The notes under the pieces: generated by a model
The model's input: the letters and a program-made list of their open reading frames with translations, nothing else
Database searches by the model: none
What the model was told of the DNA's origin: nothing
Made by a program: the position numbers and the translations under genes
Origin: CAVYWD01 sp963772225
GTDB taxonomy: Bacteria > Myxococcota > Myxococcia > Myxococcales > UBA5297
Direction: 5' to 3'
DNA length: 64,000 bases
Assembly (NCBI GenBank): GCA_963772225.1
Contig: CAVYWD010000007.1
Coordinates: 34,241-98,240 of the forward strand
Part shown: piece after piece, positions 10,100-19,350 of the stretch
Layout of the letters: the number at the start of each line of letters is the position of its first letter
Numbering within the stretch: the stretch's first letter is position 1

Positions 10100-10282
10100 C
10101 GCCAGGCCTCGCGAGAGGCGGGGGCCGCCTCGAGCTCGCCCGCACTGTCCAACAGGGGAGGGGCTTTCTCAAATCCGAGCAGGGCCGCGGCCGGGTGCTT
10201 CTCGGGAGAGGGAGCCGCGCCTAGCGTCTTCGAACCGGCGCCACTCGCTGCTCGAGGAGCCCTCCGGCGCCAGAGGTCCGCC

Positions 10283-11017
10283 ATGCGTCTACGCGCAGCT
10301 TCGGTGGCGCTCGCGCTGTCCTTTGGCTGTTTCCGGCCGTACCCGGGAGTGTTCGGCTATCGGCCCCGCTTGGGACCTCTCGAGGACCTCGATGCGGAGC
10401 TCGACCGGGCCGAGTCGGACGCCTTTCTGGCGCGGTGGCGAGAGCTCGGAAGGCAGAAGACGGCCGAGGCGGCGGCCCGGCGCGCGGACTTAGCCCTCGA
10501 GGCGCTGGCGAACGGCCTTTCACACCGCCTGCCCGGGATTCGCGCGGAAGAGCTGGCCGCCGAGGGCGAACGGGATGCCGAGCGCGCGGTCCGCGGGGCG
10601 CCGTCGTCGGCGGCCGGGTGGCGTGCGCTCGCGCGGTTTCGGCTCCGCCGCGGCCTGGAAGCGGACGCCGCGGCCGCCGGTTGCAGGGCGGCGGACCTGG
10701 CCCCCAAGCGCGCCGACGACCAGGAGGCCTGCGGCGATCTGCTGCGCGCCCAGGGCGACGCTGCGGGGGCTGTCGCTCGCTACCAGTCGGCCTTCCTGGT
10801 CTCCGCGGATCGCGCGCAGCAGTTCGAGCTGATCGCGCGCATCGAGTCGACGAGCCTCACGCCCGCGTCGGACGTGGCCGCGCTGCCGCCGGAGGTCGTG
10901 GCGCAGTATCGGCAGGCCGTGGAGGCGTCTCGAGAGCGGCCGCCTCCTCCGCCGCCCCCCGACGCGGTTCCATCGCTGCAGGAGCCCGAGGCCCCGGACG
11001 ACGGCTCCTGGCAGTAG
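10283..11017 (+). CDS. TPR-like lipoprotein, function unknown
   Basis: A 244 aa protein. The start ATG 10283 is chosen because it opens a lipoprotein signal (SVALALSFGC, Cys ~16). The mature part is helical with TPR-like pairs (AAGWRALARFRLRRGLEADAAAAGCRAADLAPKRADDQEACGDLLRAQGDAAGAVARYQSAF, given here in outline) and ends in a Pro-rich tail. Such proteins usually act as periplasmic scaffolds. No partner gene is adjacent; hemW is divergent, with ~180 bp between them. Confidence 0.78.
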   Translation: MRLRAASVALALSFGCFRPYPGVFGYRPRLGPLEDLDAELDRAESDAFLARWRELGRQKTAEAAARRADLALEALANGLSHRLPGIRAEELAAEGERDAERAVRGAPSSAAGWRALARFRLRRGLEADAAAAGCRAADLAPKRADDQEACGDLLRAQGDAAGAVARYQSAFLVSADRAQQFELIARIESTSLTPASDVAALPPEVVAQYRQAVEASRERPPPPPPPDAVPSLQEPEAPDDGSWQ

Positions 11018-11158
11018 GCCGCGCCCGAGCGCTCACGGCGCCGGCGTACCTCCGATCGCGGCGGTCCGAGCGGCGGCCCGATAGACCGGGGATTTCCAGA
11101 GACGCAGCAAAGGGCTTTGGGAAGCTCCGGATTCCCGGCGGTTCCACAAACCAGTAGG

Positions 11159-11218
11159 CGTTTGCGCGGCGCGGTGGACGCGAGCACCGCGCTCGCATTC
11201 TAGCGCGCCGCGCAAACG
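11159..11218. repeat. Perfect 15 bp inverted repeat with inner hairpin
   Basis: CGTTTGCGCGGCGCG at 11159-11173 is perfectly complementary to 11204-11218. The 30-base spacer holds a second hairpin (GCGAGC ... GCTCGC). There is no T-run after it, so it is not a typical intrinsic terminator of the lipoprotein gene ending 140 bases upstream. It could be a structured RNA or the remnant of a mobile element. Confidence 0.6.
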
Positions 11219-11576
11219 TCGAGTTGAACGAAGCCGTTCTCAGAGGTGGATGGGGCGCCGAGCCGGCCCGAGCTCTTCTAGAAGGGTTTCTCGGCCAACT
11301 GCTTTGGCCAGCGGGCACACAAGAACCGCTGCGGCGATCTCGAAGGCCACAGGGCCGGTTCCACGACTCCCATCGTTTCTTGCCTCAGGAGGTGCGAGAG
11401 CGGATCTCGGCTCGGGATTCACGAGGGACAGGGAACCCATCGGCAGAGTGTCCTCAGGCTCCCCCGCTGCTGGAGCGAGGGGTCAGAGAGCGTCGATTTC
11501 TCCGCATGCCAGCGCCGCGGAGCATACCGCCTCTTCGGGCACGCACGTTGACGTGGGCGCTCGACGTGGGCGTGGT

Positions 11577-12382
<806 letters not shown>

Positions 12383-13012
12383 ATGGGGCTGCGCCAAGAC
12401 ACGCCGGTGGAACCCGACGAAGACGCCGCTCTGATGCTCCGCGTCCGACGAGGGGACGCGAGCGCCTTCGAGGCGCTGTACGACCGAAACGCGAGGAGTG
12501 TCGTGAGCTTCGTCCACCGCTTCGTGCCAGACCGCGCGCGCGCGGAAGAGCTCGCCCAGGAGATCTTCCTGAAGGTCTACCGGAGCGCGGGCGCGTACGA
12601 ACCCAAGGCGAAGTTCAAGACGTTCCTCTTTCGCATCGCCGCCAACCACTGCCTCAACGAGCGGCGGCGCGGCGAGTACCGCGCCGAGGTCCGCTCCAGC
12701 GCCCCCGACGCGGACGCCGACGCGCCGCCGCACGACGCCGCGGGGCCCGAGGCGGACGCGCCCGACTCGGCCCTGGCCGGCCGCGAGCTCGAGCGCGCGC
12801 TGAGCCGGGCGCTCGATGAGCTGGGCGAGCGCGAGCGGGCGGCCTTCGCCATGTGCCGCTTCGAGGGCATGGCCTACCGCGACATCGCGGAGGCGCTCGG
12901 GGCGAGCGAGGCCGCAGTCAAGAGCCTCATCCACCGGGCCACCGTGGCCGTCGCCCGGAGCCTCACGCCGGTGGTCGGCCAAGATCCGCTCGCGGCTGCG
13001 CGAGGAAGGTAA
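12383..13012 (+). CDS. ECF-type RNA polymerase sigma factor
   Basis: A 209 aa sigma-70 family factor with only regions 2 and 4. Region 2 spans FEALYDRNARSVVSFVHRFVPDRARAEELAQEIF to FKTFLFRIAANHCLNERRR. An acidic, Ala-rich linker follows, and region 4 is LDELGERERAAFAMCRFEGMAYRDIAEALGASEAAVKSLIHRA (both given in outline). It directs transcription in response to an envelope or oxidative signal. The anti-sigma gene follows 39 bp later and a DUF3106 gene after that, so the three form one operon and the factor is probably held inactive by the zinc-finger protein. Confidence 0.93.
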   Translation: MGLRQDTPVEPDEDAALMLRVRRGDASAFEALYDRNARSVVSFVHRFVPDRARAEELAQEIFLKVYRSAGAYEPKAKFKTFLFRIAANHCLNERRRGEYRAEVRSSAPDADADAPPHDAAGPEADAPDSALAGRELERALSRALDELGERERAAFAMCRFEGMAYRDIAEALGASEAAVKSLIHRATVAVARSLTPVVGQDPLAAARGR

Positions 13013-13051
13013 GAACATGTCCGCCATCGAAACCGCGGGAGTTCCGGCGCC

Positions 13052-13546
13052 ATGAGCGAGCTCGTCCACCTGGAAGAAGAGCTGACCGCCCTGGTCGATG
13101 GCGAGCTGCCCGAGCTCGAGCGGGTTCGCGTCGAAGAGCACCTGGCCTCTTGCGCACTCTGCCGGGGCCGGCGCGACGCGCTCCTTGCGGCCGTCCAGCA
13201 AAGCCGCGCGGGGCGGGCGGCCTTCGACGTGGAGCCCTCGGCGGCGCTGCGCCGCAAGGTGCTCGAGGCCGTCCGCGCCGAGCGCCGGGGGCTTTGGGTT
13301 TCGCTGAGCGAGTGGCTGTGGGCGCCGCGGCTCCTGGCGCCGCTCGCCGCCGCCGCGGCGGGGCTCGCCCTGTTCTTCGCGGTGAGGGCGCCTGTGCCCC
13401 AGGACCCGCAGGAGCTCGCCGAGCTCGCGGTGGCGGAGCGGCTCGACGTCCTTTCGGATTACGAGCTTTTGTCGGAAGCCGCCGCGGAGGAGATTTCGCC
13501 CGAAGACCTTGCCGTGGTGGCCCACCTGCACGAGCTGGGAGACTAG
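13052..13546 (+). CDS. Zinc-finger anti-sigma factor, membrane-anchored
   Basis: A 164 aa protein with an N-terminal zf-HC2 domain: H30-x3-C34-x2-C37 in EEHLASCALC, plus an upstream His6. A single membrane segment (LLAPLAAAAAGLALFFAV, ~residues 95-112) leads to a short acidic domain outside. This is the ZAS anti-sigma layout, in which the cytoplasmic Zn domain binds the cognate ECF factor, here the gene just upstream. The outer tail (LDVLSDYELLSEAA) would be the sensory part. Confidence 0.88.
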   Translation: MSELVHLEEELTALVDGELPELERVRVEEHLASCALCRGRRDALLAAVQQSRAGRAAFDVEPSAALRRKVLEAVRAERRGLWVSLSEWLWAPRLLAPLAAAAAGLALFFAVRAPVPQDPQELAELAVAERLDVLSDYELLSEAAAEEISPEDLAVVAHLHELGD

Positions 13547-13551
13547 AAGCC

Positions 13552-14034
13552 ATGGTGCGCCCGGCCCTTCTCGCACTTTGCCTCGCCACCGCCGCGGCCC
13601 CTCGGCTCGCCCGCGCCGACCCGGAGCCGACCGCCGCCGAACGCTTCCGGGCCATGCCCGAGGCGCAGAAGGAGGAGCTGCGCCGCCGCTATCGGGAGCT
13701 CCAGAGGCTGCCTTCGGAGCGACGCGCGGAGCTGAAGGAACGGCTGCAAGAGCTGCGCGCCATGAGCGCCGAGCGCCGCGCCCAGCTGTTCGAGAACTAC
13801 CGGGCCTACACCCAGCTGCCTCCCGAGCGGCGCAAAGAGCTGGACCGCCGCGCCTCGGAGCTGCGGCGGTTGCCGCCCGAGGAGCGCGTGCGGCTGCGCG
13901 CCGAGCTGCGAGAGGCGATCCGCGCGCACCGCGGCCAGCTCCGGGAGAACGCCCGCAAGTGGCGCGAGATGAACGACGAGCAGCGGGAGCGCGCCCGCGA
14001 GCGGGTGCGCGAGCGGCAGCCGCTTCGGCGCTGA
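13552..14034 (+). CDS. DUF3106-type secreted helical protein
   Basis: A 160 aa protein starting five bases after the anti-sigma gene. A signal peptide (LLALCLATAAAPRLARA) precedes a charged, helical region with repeated units ending in LP or MS followed by ERR (LPSERRAELKERLQELR, MSAERRAQLFENYR, LPPERRKELDRRASELR, LPPEERVRLRAELR). This matches DUF3106, a periplasmic family often found beside ECF sigma genes and reminiscent of CpxP/Spy-like chaperones with their Arg/Glu-rich helices. A role as periplasmic sensor or chaperone for the sigma system is an inference from context. Confidence 0.8.
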   Translation: MVRPALLALCLATAAAPRLARADPEPTAAERFRAMPEAQKEELRRRYRELQRLPSERRAELKERLQELRAMSAERRAQLFENYRAYTQLPPERRKELDRRASELRRLPPEERVRLRAELREAIRAHRGQLRENARKWREMNDEQRERARERVRERQPLRR

Positions 14035-14072
14035 CGGCCAAGCCCGCTCGGCGGCCCCCGACCTCAGCTTCC

Positions 14073-14423
14073 TCAGCAGCGAAGCCGGTCAATCAGGGCG
14101 TCGAGCCCCTCGGGCTTGCGGAAGGTCTCGTCCACTTCCGGGGGCAGCTGGTCCTGCGGGAGCTTGCGGCCAGAGAAGATGACCGCGCAGACGATGCCGG
14201 GGTGGTCGCGCCGCCACCTTCGGATGAGGTCTTGACCCTTGGCCGCGCCTCAATCGAGCGCCGCGTCCACGACCAGGTGCGTCACCTCGCCGCGCGCGAG
14301 CAACGCCTCCGCAGCAGAGGGCCCCAGGGCAAAGTGGACCTCATCGAAGCTCCGCGCCAAGAGGCGCGTGAGGAGCGCCCCGAGGTCCGGCTCGTCGTCG
14401 ACCAGGAGCAGGACGCGTTTCAT
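14073..14423 (-). pseudogene. Single-domain response regulator with in-frame TGA
   Basis: From ATG 14421-14423 the minus strand reads MKRVLLLVDDEPDLGALL (acid pocket Asp9/Asp10) and THLVVDAALD (phospho-acceptor Asp53). A TGA at codon 58 (14250-14252) follows. The same frame then continues with GQDLIRRWRRDHPGIVCAVIFSG and the conserved Lys in ETFRKPEG, ending at 14073. All key receiver residues are present in one uninterrupted frame except the stop, so this is a CheY-like receiver of 116 codons broken by one nonsense base. It lies between the convergent DUF3106 gene and the divergent purU. Confidence 0.72.
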
Positions 14424-14566
14424 TCGACCTCTTCCTCTGGCGGAGGATTATCCGTGGCAGGCTCGCCTTGTCCAGCGGCGCCTCTATTCTAGGAATTCCA
14501 AGCTTGCGGAGGGCGCCGCGCGAGCCGATGCTCTGCGCGGGGCGTCACCTGAGGGAATCTTCATCC

Positions 14567-15436
14567 ATGAACACGTCCTTGAAAGCGGTGCTTCGCGTCG
14601 ATTGCCAGGACCGGCCAGGGCTGGTCGCCGACGTGTCCGCCCTGCTGTTCAGGCTCGGCGCCAACGTCCTGCACGCGGACGAGCACATCGACTCCGAGGC
14701 CAACACCTTCTTTCAGCGCCTGGAGTTCCTGCCTCCGCCGGCCGCGCTCCAGGGCGACGGCCGCGCGGCGTTCGCCGAGGAGGTGGGCCGCGCCTGCGCG
14801 CGCTGGAGCATGCGCTGGTCGCTTCGCTTCTCAAACGAGCGGCGCAGGGTCGCGCTGCTCGTCTCCCGGCGCGGGCACTGCGCCCTCGACCTGCTCCAGC
14901 GGCACCGCGAGGGCGAGCTCGCCTGCGACATCCCCGTGGTCCTCTCCAACCACCCGGACCTGAGGCAGGAGGTGGAGCGGCGCGGCTACGCCTTCGCCTG
15001 CGAGCCCATCGCCGCCGGCGACAAGGCCGGGCAGGAGGCGCGCATCCTCCAGCGCCTGGCCGCCGACAAGATCGACCTGGTGGTCCTCGCTCGCTACATG
15101 CAAGTCCTCTCGCCCGCGTTCGTGGACGGTTGGGCCGAGCGGATCATCAACATCCACCACAGCTTCCTGCCGGCCTTCGCCGGCGCCGAGCCGTACCGGC
15201 AGGCTTACCGGCGCGGCGTGAAGCTCATCGGCGCCACCAGCCACTTCGTCACCCGCGAGCTGGACGAGGGACCCATCATCGCGCAGAGCGTGGAGCGGGT
15301 GAGCCACCGCGACTCGGTGGAGGACCTGGAACGCATGGGTCGCGACCTGGAGCGCATGGTGCTGGCCCACGCGCTGCGCTGCTTCCTGCAGGACCGCATC
15401 ATCGCCTACGGCAACAAGACGGTCGTCTTCGACTGA
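14567..15436 (+). CDS. purU: Formyltetrahydrofolate deformylase
   Basis: A 289 aa protein. The ATG at 14567 is chosen because the ACT domain begins directly after it (AVLRVDCQDRPGLVADVSALLFRLGANV). The catalytic formyltransferase domain carries IPVVLSNHPDLR, DLVVLARYMQVLSPAFVDGW, NIHHSFLPAFAGAEPYRQAYRRGVK (in part) and GATSHFVTRELDEGPIIAQ. It hydrolyses 10-formyl-THF to formate and THF, feeding PurT and balancing one-carbon pools. The length matches the family. The next gene starts eight bases downstream and may be cotranscribed. Confidence 0.95.
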   Translation: MNTSLKAVLRVDCQDRPGLVADVSALLFRLGANVLHADEHIDSEANTFFQRLEFLPPPAALQGDGRAAFAEEVGRACARWSMRWSLRFSNERRRVALLVSRRGHCALDLLQRHREGELACDIPVVLSNHPDLRQEVERRGYAFACEPIAAGDKAGQEARILQRLAADKIDLVVLARYMQVLSPAFVDGWAERIINIHHSFLPAFAGAEPYRQAYRRGVKLIGATSHFVTRELDEGPIIAQSVERVSHRDSVEDLERMGRDLERMVLAHALRCFLQDRIIAYGNKTVVFD

Positions 15437-15443
15437 GAGGCCC

Positions 15444-17828
15444 ATGGCCGGCACCGTCATCCTGACCAGCGAAGAACTGGCCGTGCGGTACGACCTCGTC
15501 CGGGCCTTGTCGCGGCGCGGCCTGGAGGTCCGGCTGGCGCGCAGCGGGTGGGAGTTTGTCCTGGCGGCGGGGCGGGAGGTGCCCGGCCTCATGGTGCTGG
15601 AGTACTGGCTGCCCGACATGCTGGGCGACGAGGTGCTCGAGCTCGTGCGGCGCGAGCCGGAGCTCTCGTCGGTCCCGGTCATCCTGCACGGCGCGGGGGT
15701 CAGCGCCGAGGTCCGCGACCGCTGCGCCAAGCTCGGCCCGGTCCATCTTCAGACCGACCGGGCGGGTCGCGCCGAGTTTCTGGCGGACCTGTTCGCCCAG
15801 CTTCAGCTGCGCGAGCGCCGGGAGCGGCGGGTGGAGGTGCGGCTACCGGTGGAGGTGCGCGCCGGAGAGAAACGGAGGGGCGGCACCGCCGTCCAGCTCT
15901 CGAACCTGGGCGCCGCGGTGGAGTGCGCCTTCGAGCTCTCCGAGGGCGACGCGGTGGAGCTCGCGTTCCCCGCCATCGGCGAGGCCCCGGCGGCGGTCGC
16001 CGCGTCGGCCGTGTGCAGCGTGGTCCGGGAGGCCGGGCGGACCACCCTGGGGCTCGAGTTCACCGATCCCGAGGCCATCCGAGACCTTCTCCAGGTCTAC
16101 CTGAAGCACGGCGCGGAGCTCGGCGAGCGGCTGGAGCGCATCGAGCGCTTCCCGGCGCTCCCCGCGGTGGCGGCGCGCATCCTCGAGGTGAGCCTGCGCG
16201 AGGACGCCGACCTCCAGGAGCTGGTCGCGCTGGTGCGCAACGACCCGGCGCTGGCGAGCCACCTCATCCGCCTGGCCAATTCCGCCGCGTACCACTTCGC
16301 CTCGAAGGTGACGGCGGTGGAGCGGGCGGCGGCCCTGCTGGGGATCGGCGCGGTGCGCAACGCGGTGCTGGGGGTCACCGTGTTTCGCCACCTGTCGCAC
16401 GACGCGGCGGGCCGGCTCGCCCACGAGCTCTGGCAGCACTCGGTGGCGGTGGCGCTGGGCTGCGAGAAGCTGGCCGCGCGCTTCGGCGTCGAGCCCGGCG
16501 AAGGCTTCGCCCTGGGGCTCTTGCACGACGTGGGCAAGTTCGTCCTCCTGGCCGCCTTCTTCCGCGAAGGCGAGGGCTGGGCAGGCCGCGCCCCGGCGGA
16601 GCACCTGGCGCTGGACCGAGAGCGCGAGCTCTTCGGGATGGACCACGCGCAGGTGGGGGCCCACATCCTCGCGCGCTGGGGTGTGCCCGAGTCGCTGCAC
16701 GAGTGCGTGCGCGCCCACCACGACACGGACGCGGCCAAGGAGGCGCACCCCCGCGCCCCGGCGCTGCGGCTGCTGCAGGCGGCCGAGGCGCTGGCCGTCG
16801 ATTCGCACCTGGGCCTGGGCGCCGGCGAGGTGGGCCGGGCGCCTTCGGGCGAGCTCGCGGGAAAGGAGACCGAGGGGCTGCGCGTCGGCCTGTACCGCGA
16901 CCTGGCGCGGGTCTTTGCGGAGTTCGGGCGGCCGGTGGAGGCGCTGGACCTGTGCAACGAGGTGGTGGAGCGGGCCAACCAGCGGCTGTGCGCGCAGCTG
17001 GCGGAGGCCGAGGCCCACAACGAGATGCTGCGCTTGGCGTACGAGCGCGCCCGCCACCAGTTGATGAGCCTGGTGCAGACCGAGAAGTACCACGCGCTGG
17101 GCCGCCTGAGCCGGGGCCTCGCCCACGAGATCAACAACCCCCTCTCGGCGGCGCTGGCGAACCTCCACTCGCTGGGCGCCTACGCGGTGACGCTGGCGAG
17201 CGCGGCCCTGGGCGGCCCGTCCAAGCCCGAGGAGCTCAAGGAGATCGCCTCGGACCTGCCGGCGGTGCTCGAGGACATCGAGTCCGGGCTGCAGCGGGTC
17301 CAGGCGGTCGCGCGGGCGCTGAAGGCTTTCGACCGCGACGGCTCGCGGCGCCTGGAGCTCGCCCACCTGCGGCCGTGCGTCCAGGAGGCGCTGCAGCTGG
17401 CGGGGCCGAGCCGGCCCGGGGGCGTGAAGATCCGCGTCGGCGAAGGGCAGGTGCGCGAGCTGCTCATCGACCGCGGCGGCATGGTGCGGTCGCTGGTGGA
17501 GCTCATCCTCAACGCCTTCGCGGCCATGCCCGAGGGCGGCGCGCTCGACATCGACCTGCGCGAGGAGGCCGCCTCGGCGCTCGTCGTCCTGCGCGACACC
17601 GGCGAGGGCATCAGCGAGGAGAACCTCGCGCGGGTGTTCGAGCCGTTCTTCACCACCCGGCCCATGGGCTCCGGGCGAGGGCTGGGGTTGAGCTTTGCGT
17701 ACGCGGCGGTGAGCCGGATGCACGGCACCCTGGAGATCAGCTCGGTGCGCGGGCAGGGGACGGTCGTGCAGGTCCGGCTGCCGCTTTCGAGCGCGGAGCG
17801 CCCGGCGCCTTCGTCCGTGCCGGGGTGA
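15444..17828 (+). CDS. Receiver-PilZ-HDOD-histidine kinase fusion protein
   Basis: A 794 aa cytoplasmic signalling protein. Residues ~1-120 are a receiver-like domain whose phospho-Asp is replaced by Glu53 (VLEYWLPDMLGDEV) and whose acid pair reads SEE, so it is probably not phosphorylated normally. Residues ~125-225 look like PilZ (RRVEVRLPVEVRAG, SNLGAAVE), ~235-440 are HDOD (FPALPAVAARILEV, LLHDVGKFV), and ~540-790 a HisKA/HATPase kinase with His561 in GLAHEINNPLS, the N-box LILNAFAAMPEGG and the G-boxes DTGEGIS and GRGLGLSFAYA. It probably links c-di-GMP or nutrient status to phosphotransfer. No response regulator is encoded alongside it except the broken one at 14073-14423. Confidence 0.88.
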   Translation: MAGTVILTSEELAVRYDLVRALSRRGLEVRLARSGWEFVLAAGREVPGLMVLEYWLPDMLGDEVLELVRREPELSSVPVILHGAGVSAEVRDRCAKLGPVHLQTDRAGRAEFLADLFAQLQLRERRERRVEVRLPVEVRAGEKRRGGTAVQLSNLGAAVECAFELSEGDAVELAFPAIGEAPAAVAASAVCSVVREAGRTTLGLEFTDPEAIRDLLQVYLKHGAELGERLERIERFPALPAVAARILEVSLREDADLQELVALVRNDPALASHLIRLANSAAYHFASKVTAVERAAALLGIGAVRNAVLGVTVFRHLSHDAAGRLAHELWQHSVAVALGCEKLAARFGVEPGEGFALGLLHDVGKFVLLAAFFREGEGWAGRAPAEHLALDRERELFGMDHAQVGAHILARWGVPESLHECVRAHHDTDAAKEAHPRAPALRLLQAAEALAVDSHLGLGAGEVGRAPSGELAGKETEGLRVGLYRDLARVFAEFGRPVEALDLCNEVVERANQRLCAQLAEAEAHNEMLRLAYERARHQLMSLVQTEKYHALGRLSRGLAHEINNPLSAALANLHSLGAYAVTLASAALGGPSKPEELKEIASDLPAVLEDIESGLQRVQAVARALKAFDRDGSRRLELAHLRPCVQEALQLAGPSRPGGVKIRVGEGQVRELLIDRGGMVRSLVELILNAFAAMPEGGALDIDLREEAASALVVLRDTGEGISEENLARVFEPFFTTRPMGSGRGLGLSFAYAAVSRMHGTLEISSVRGQGTVVQVRLPLSSAERPAPSSVPG

Positions 17829-17875
17829 CTCGAAACCGCTGGACCGGAGCGCCAGGCTCATCGGCTTTCGCGGCT

Positions 17876-18622
17876 TCACTCGGCCAGCCGCCCCGCCAGC
17901 CGCGCTCGATTCGGGTCTTCGAGCAACTGCACGAAGCAGGCAATCTGCGCCGCGGCGAAGAGGCCCTCGAGCGACGCGCTCGCGAGCTCGAGCCCGAAGC
18001 GCGTCGCCAGGGGCGACGGCTCGGGCAACAGCGATGAGAGCGCCCAGAGCACGGCCGAAGGCGCTCCGGCCGTCGCCAGCGCCAGGGCCAATCGGAAGCG
18101 CGCTCCGAATGCCATGGCCCGGCTGCGGCGCAAGACCTGATTCGCGTCGAGCCGCGTCGCCGCGAGGAGCGGCGTCGCGAGGCAGAAATGGAGCGCCACG
18201 AGAATTCCGGGAAAGCCGAGCAGGAGCAGCCCCAGGCCCACCATCAAGCTCGAGAAGACGCCCGCCGCGGCCGCCGCCGGCCAGCGCGACAGCGCGAACG
18301 CGAGGGCCCGGCGCAGGTCCACGCGCTGGCCGCGCGCCCGCGCGAGGTAGAGGCGCGCCACGGCCACGCCGGCCGCGAGGCCCGCGGTGAGCTGAACGGG
18401 CGCCGCGAGCTGAGAGCGGTCGAGCCCCGTGAGCGCCCAGCGATCGCCCAGCGCCTCCACTCCGGTGAAGAGGAGCGCCGTCGCCGAAAAGGCCGGCGCC
18501 GCCGCGGGGAGCGCGCCCCACCACAGGGCGAAGGCGCGCCGCAGCGCCGCGCCGACGTCCAGGGGCGCGGCCCCGGCGCCGCGGAGGGAGCTCGAGCGGT
18601 CCGCTGTCGGTGGGCTTGTCAT
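17876..18622 (-). CDS. Integral membrane protein, function unknown
   Basis: A 248 aa protein with about six hydrophobic segments (for example APVQLTAGLAAGVAVARLYL and FSSLMVGLGLLLLGFPGILVALHF). Its layout recalls the DUF975/glycerophosphodiester phosphodiesterase membrane-domain group (long helices, with an amphipathic loop LDANQVLRRSRAMAFG after the central pair). That resemblance is weak. It lies between the convergent signalling gene and a divergent DUF4124 gene. Confidence 0.72.
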   Translation of the reverse strand: MTSPPTADRSSSLRGAGAAPLDVGAALRRAFALWWGALPAAAPAFSATALLFTGVEALGDRWALTGLDRSQLAAPVQLTAGLAAGVAVARLYLARARGQRVDLRRALAFALSRWPAAAAAGVFSSLMVGLGLLLLGFPGILVALHFCLATPLLAATRLDANQVLRRSRAMAFGARFRLALALATAGAPSAVLWALSSLLPEPSPLATRFGLELASASLEGLFAAAQIACFVQLLEDPNRARLAGRLAE

Positions 18623-18706
18623 TCGCTGCCCCGACGGCTACCCCAGGGCGGCGCCGGCCTGCAAGCGTTTGCCGGCGCGCTGGCTGGGGGCGCACAATGG
18701 CGCCGC

Positions 18707-19256
18707 ATGCGCCGCCTCCTCCTTGCCGCCGGACTTTGGCTCGCCCTCCCCGCCAGCCGCCCAGCCGATTTACCGATGGATCGACGCGCAGGGCGAAGAG
18801 CACTTCACCGACGACCCGGCCAGCATCCCCGCCGAGTATCGCAAGGTCGCCCAGCCGATGCGCGGGTTCGAGGCGCGCAAGAGCCCCGCGCTTGGGCCGA
18901 GCGCCGCCCCAGCCATGACGCCCGACCCGTCGGCCGCTGCCGAGGAGGCGCAGCGCCGAGAGCAGGAGGTCGCCCGCGAGAAGCGTTGGCGCGAGGCCTT
19001 CCGCGCCGCCCGCGAGAAGGTCGCCACCCTCGAGCGGGCGCTCGCCGCCGACCGCGCGAAGGTCGCCGACCCGGCCGCCGCGGGGATGCCTTTGCGCCGC
19101 CTCGCCGACGGCACCATCCTCCCGAGCTTCGAGTACGAGGCCGCGCAGCAGCGCGTCGCACGGAACGAGGCCGAGCTGGCTCGGGCGCAAGAAGCGCTGG
19201 AGGACCTCGACCGGAGCGCCTCCCGCGAGGCGGTGCCCCAGGAATGGCGCCGCTGA
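18707..19256 (+). pseudogene. DUF4124 secreted protein, frameshift in signal-peptide junction
   Basis: ATG 18707 opens a good signal peptide (MRRLLLAAGLWLALPA). The DUF4124 domain that should follow (IYRWIDAQGEEHFTDDPASIP) is in another frame, so one base is gained or lost near 18765. The remaining ~150 residues are a charged coiled-coil (EEAQRREQEVAREKRWREAFRAARE, in part) ending in EWRR at 19256. DUF4124 domains are small periplasmic folds of unknown role, common in proteobacteria. No alternative start with a signal exists in the second frame, which supports the frameshift. Confidence 0.72.
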
Positions 19257-19350
19257 AATCGCCGAACGTGAATTGCCGAGGGCGCTCCCGCCACCCGTTC
19301 TGGTGTAGTCTTTTGAGCCTCCCTCTTGGCATCACGGCACGTCCTACCGC

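Noticed and set aside
14250..14252. In-frame TGA read as selenocysteine
   Set aside because: No Sec-type hairpin is evident after it and receiver domains are not known to use Sec at this place; nonsense or error is simpler.
15843..19190. Very long open frame (1115 codons) on the minus strand opposite the signalling gene
   Set aside because: Composition is Arg/Pro/Ala-rich with no domain pattern. It is the antisense shadow of the receiver-PilZ-HDOD-kinase gene in high-GC DNA.
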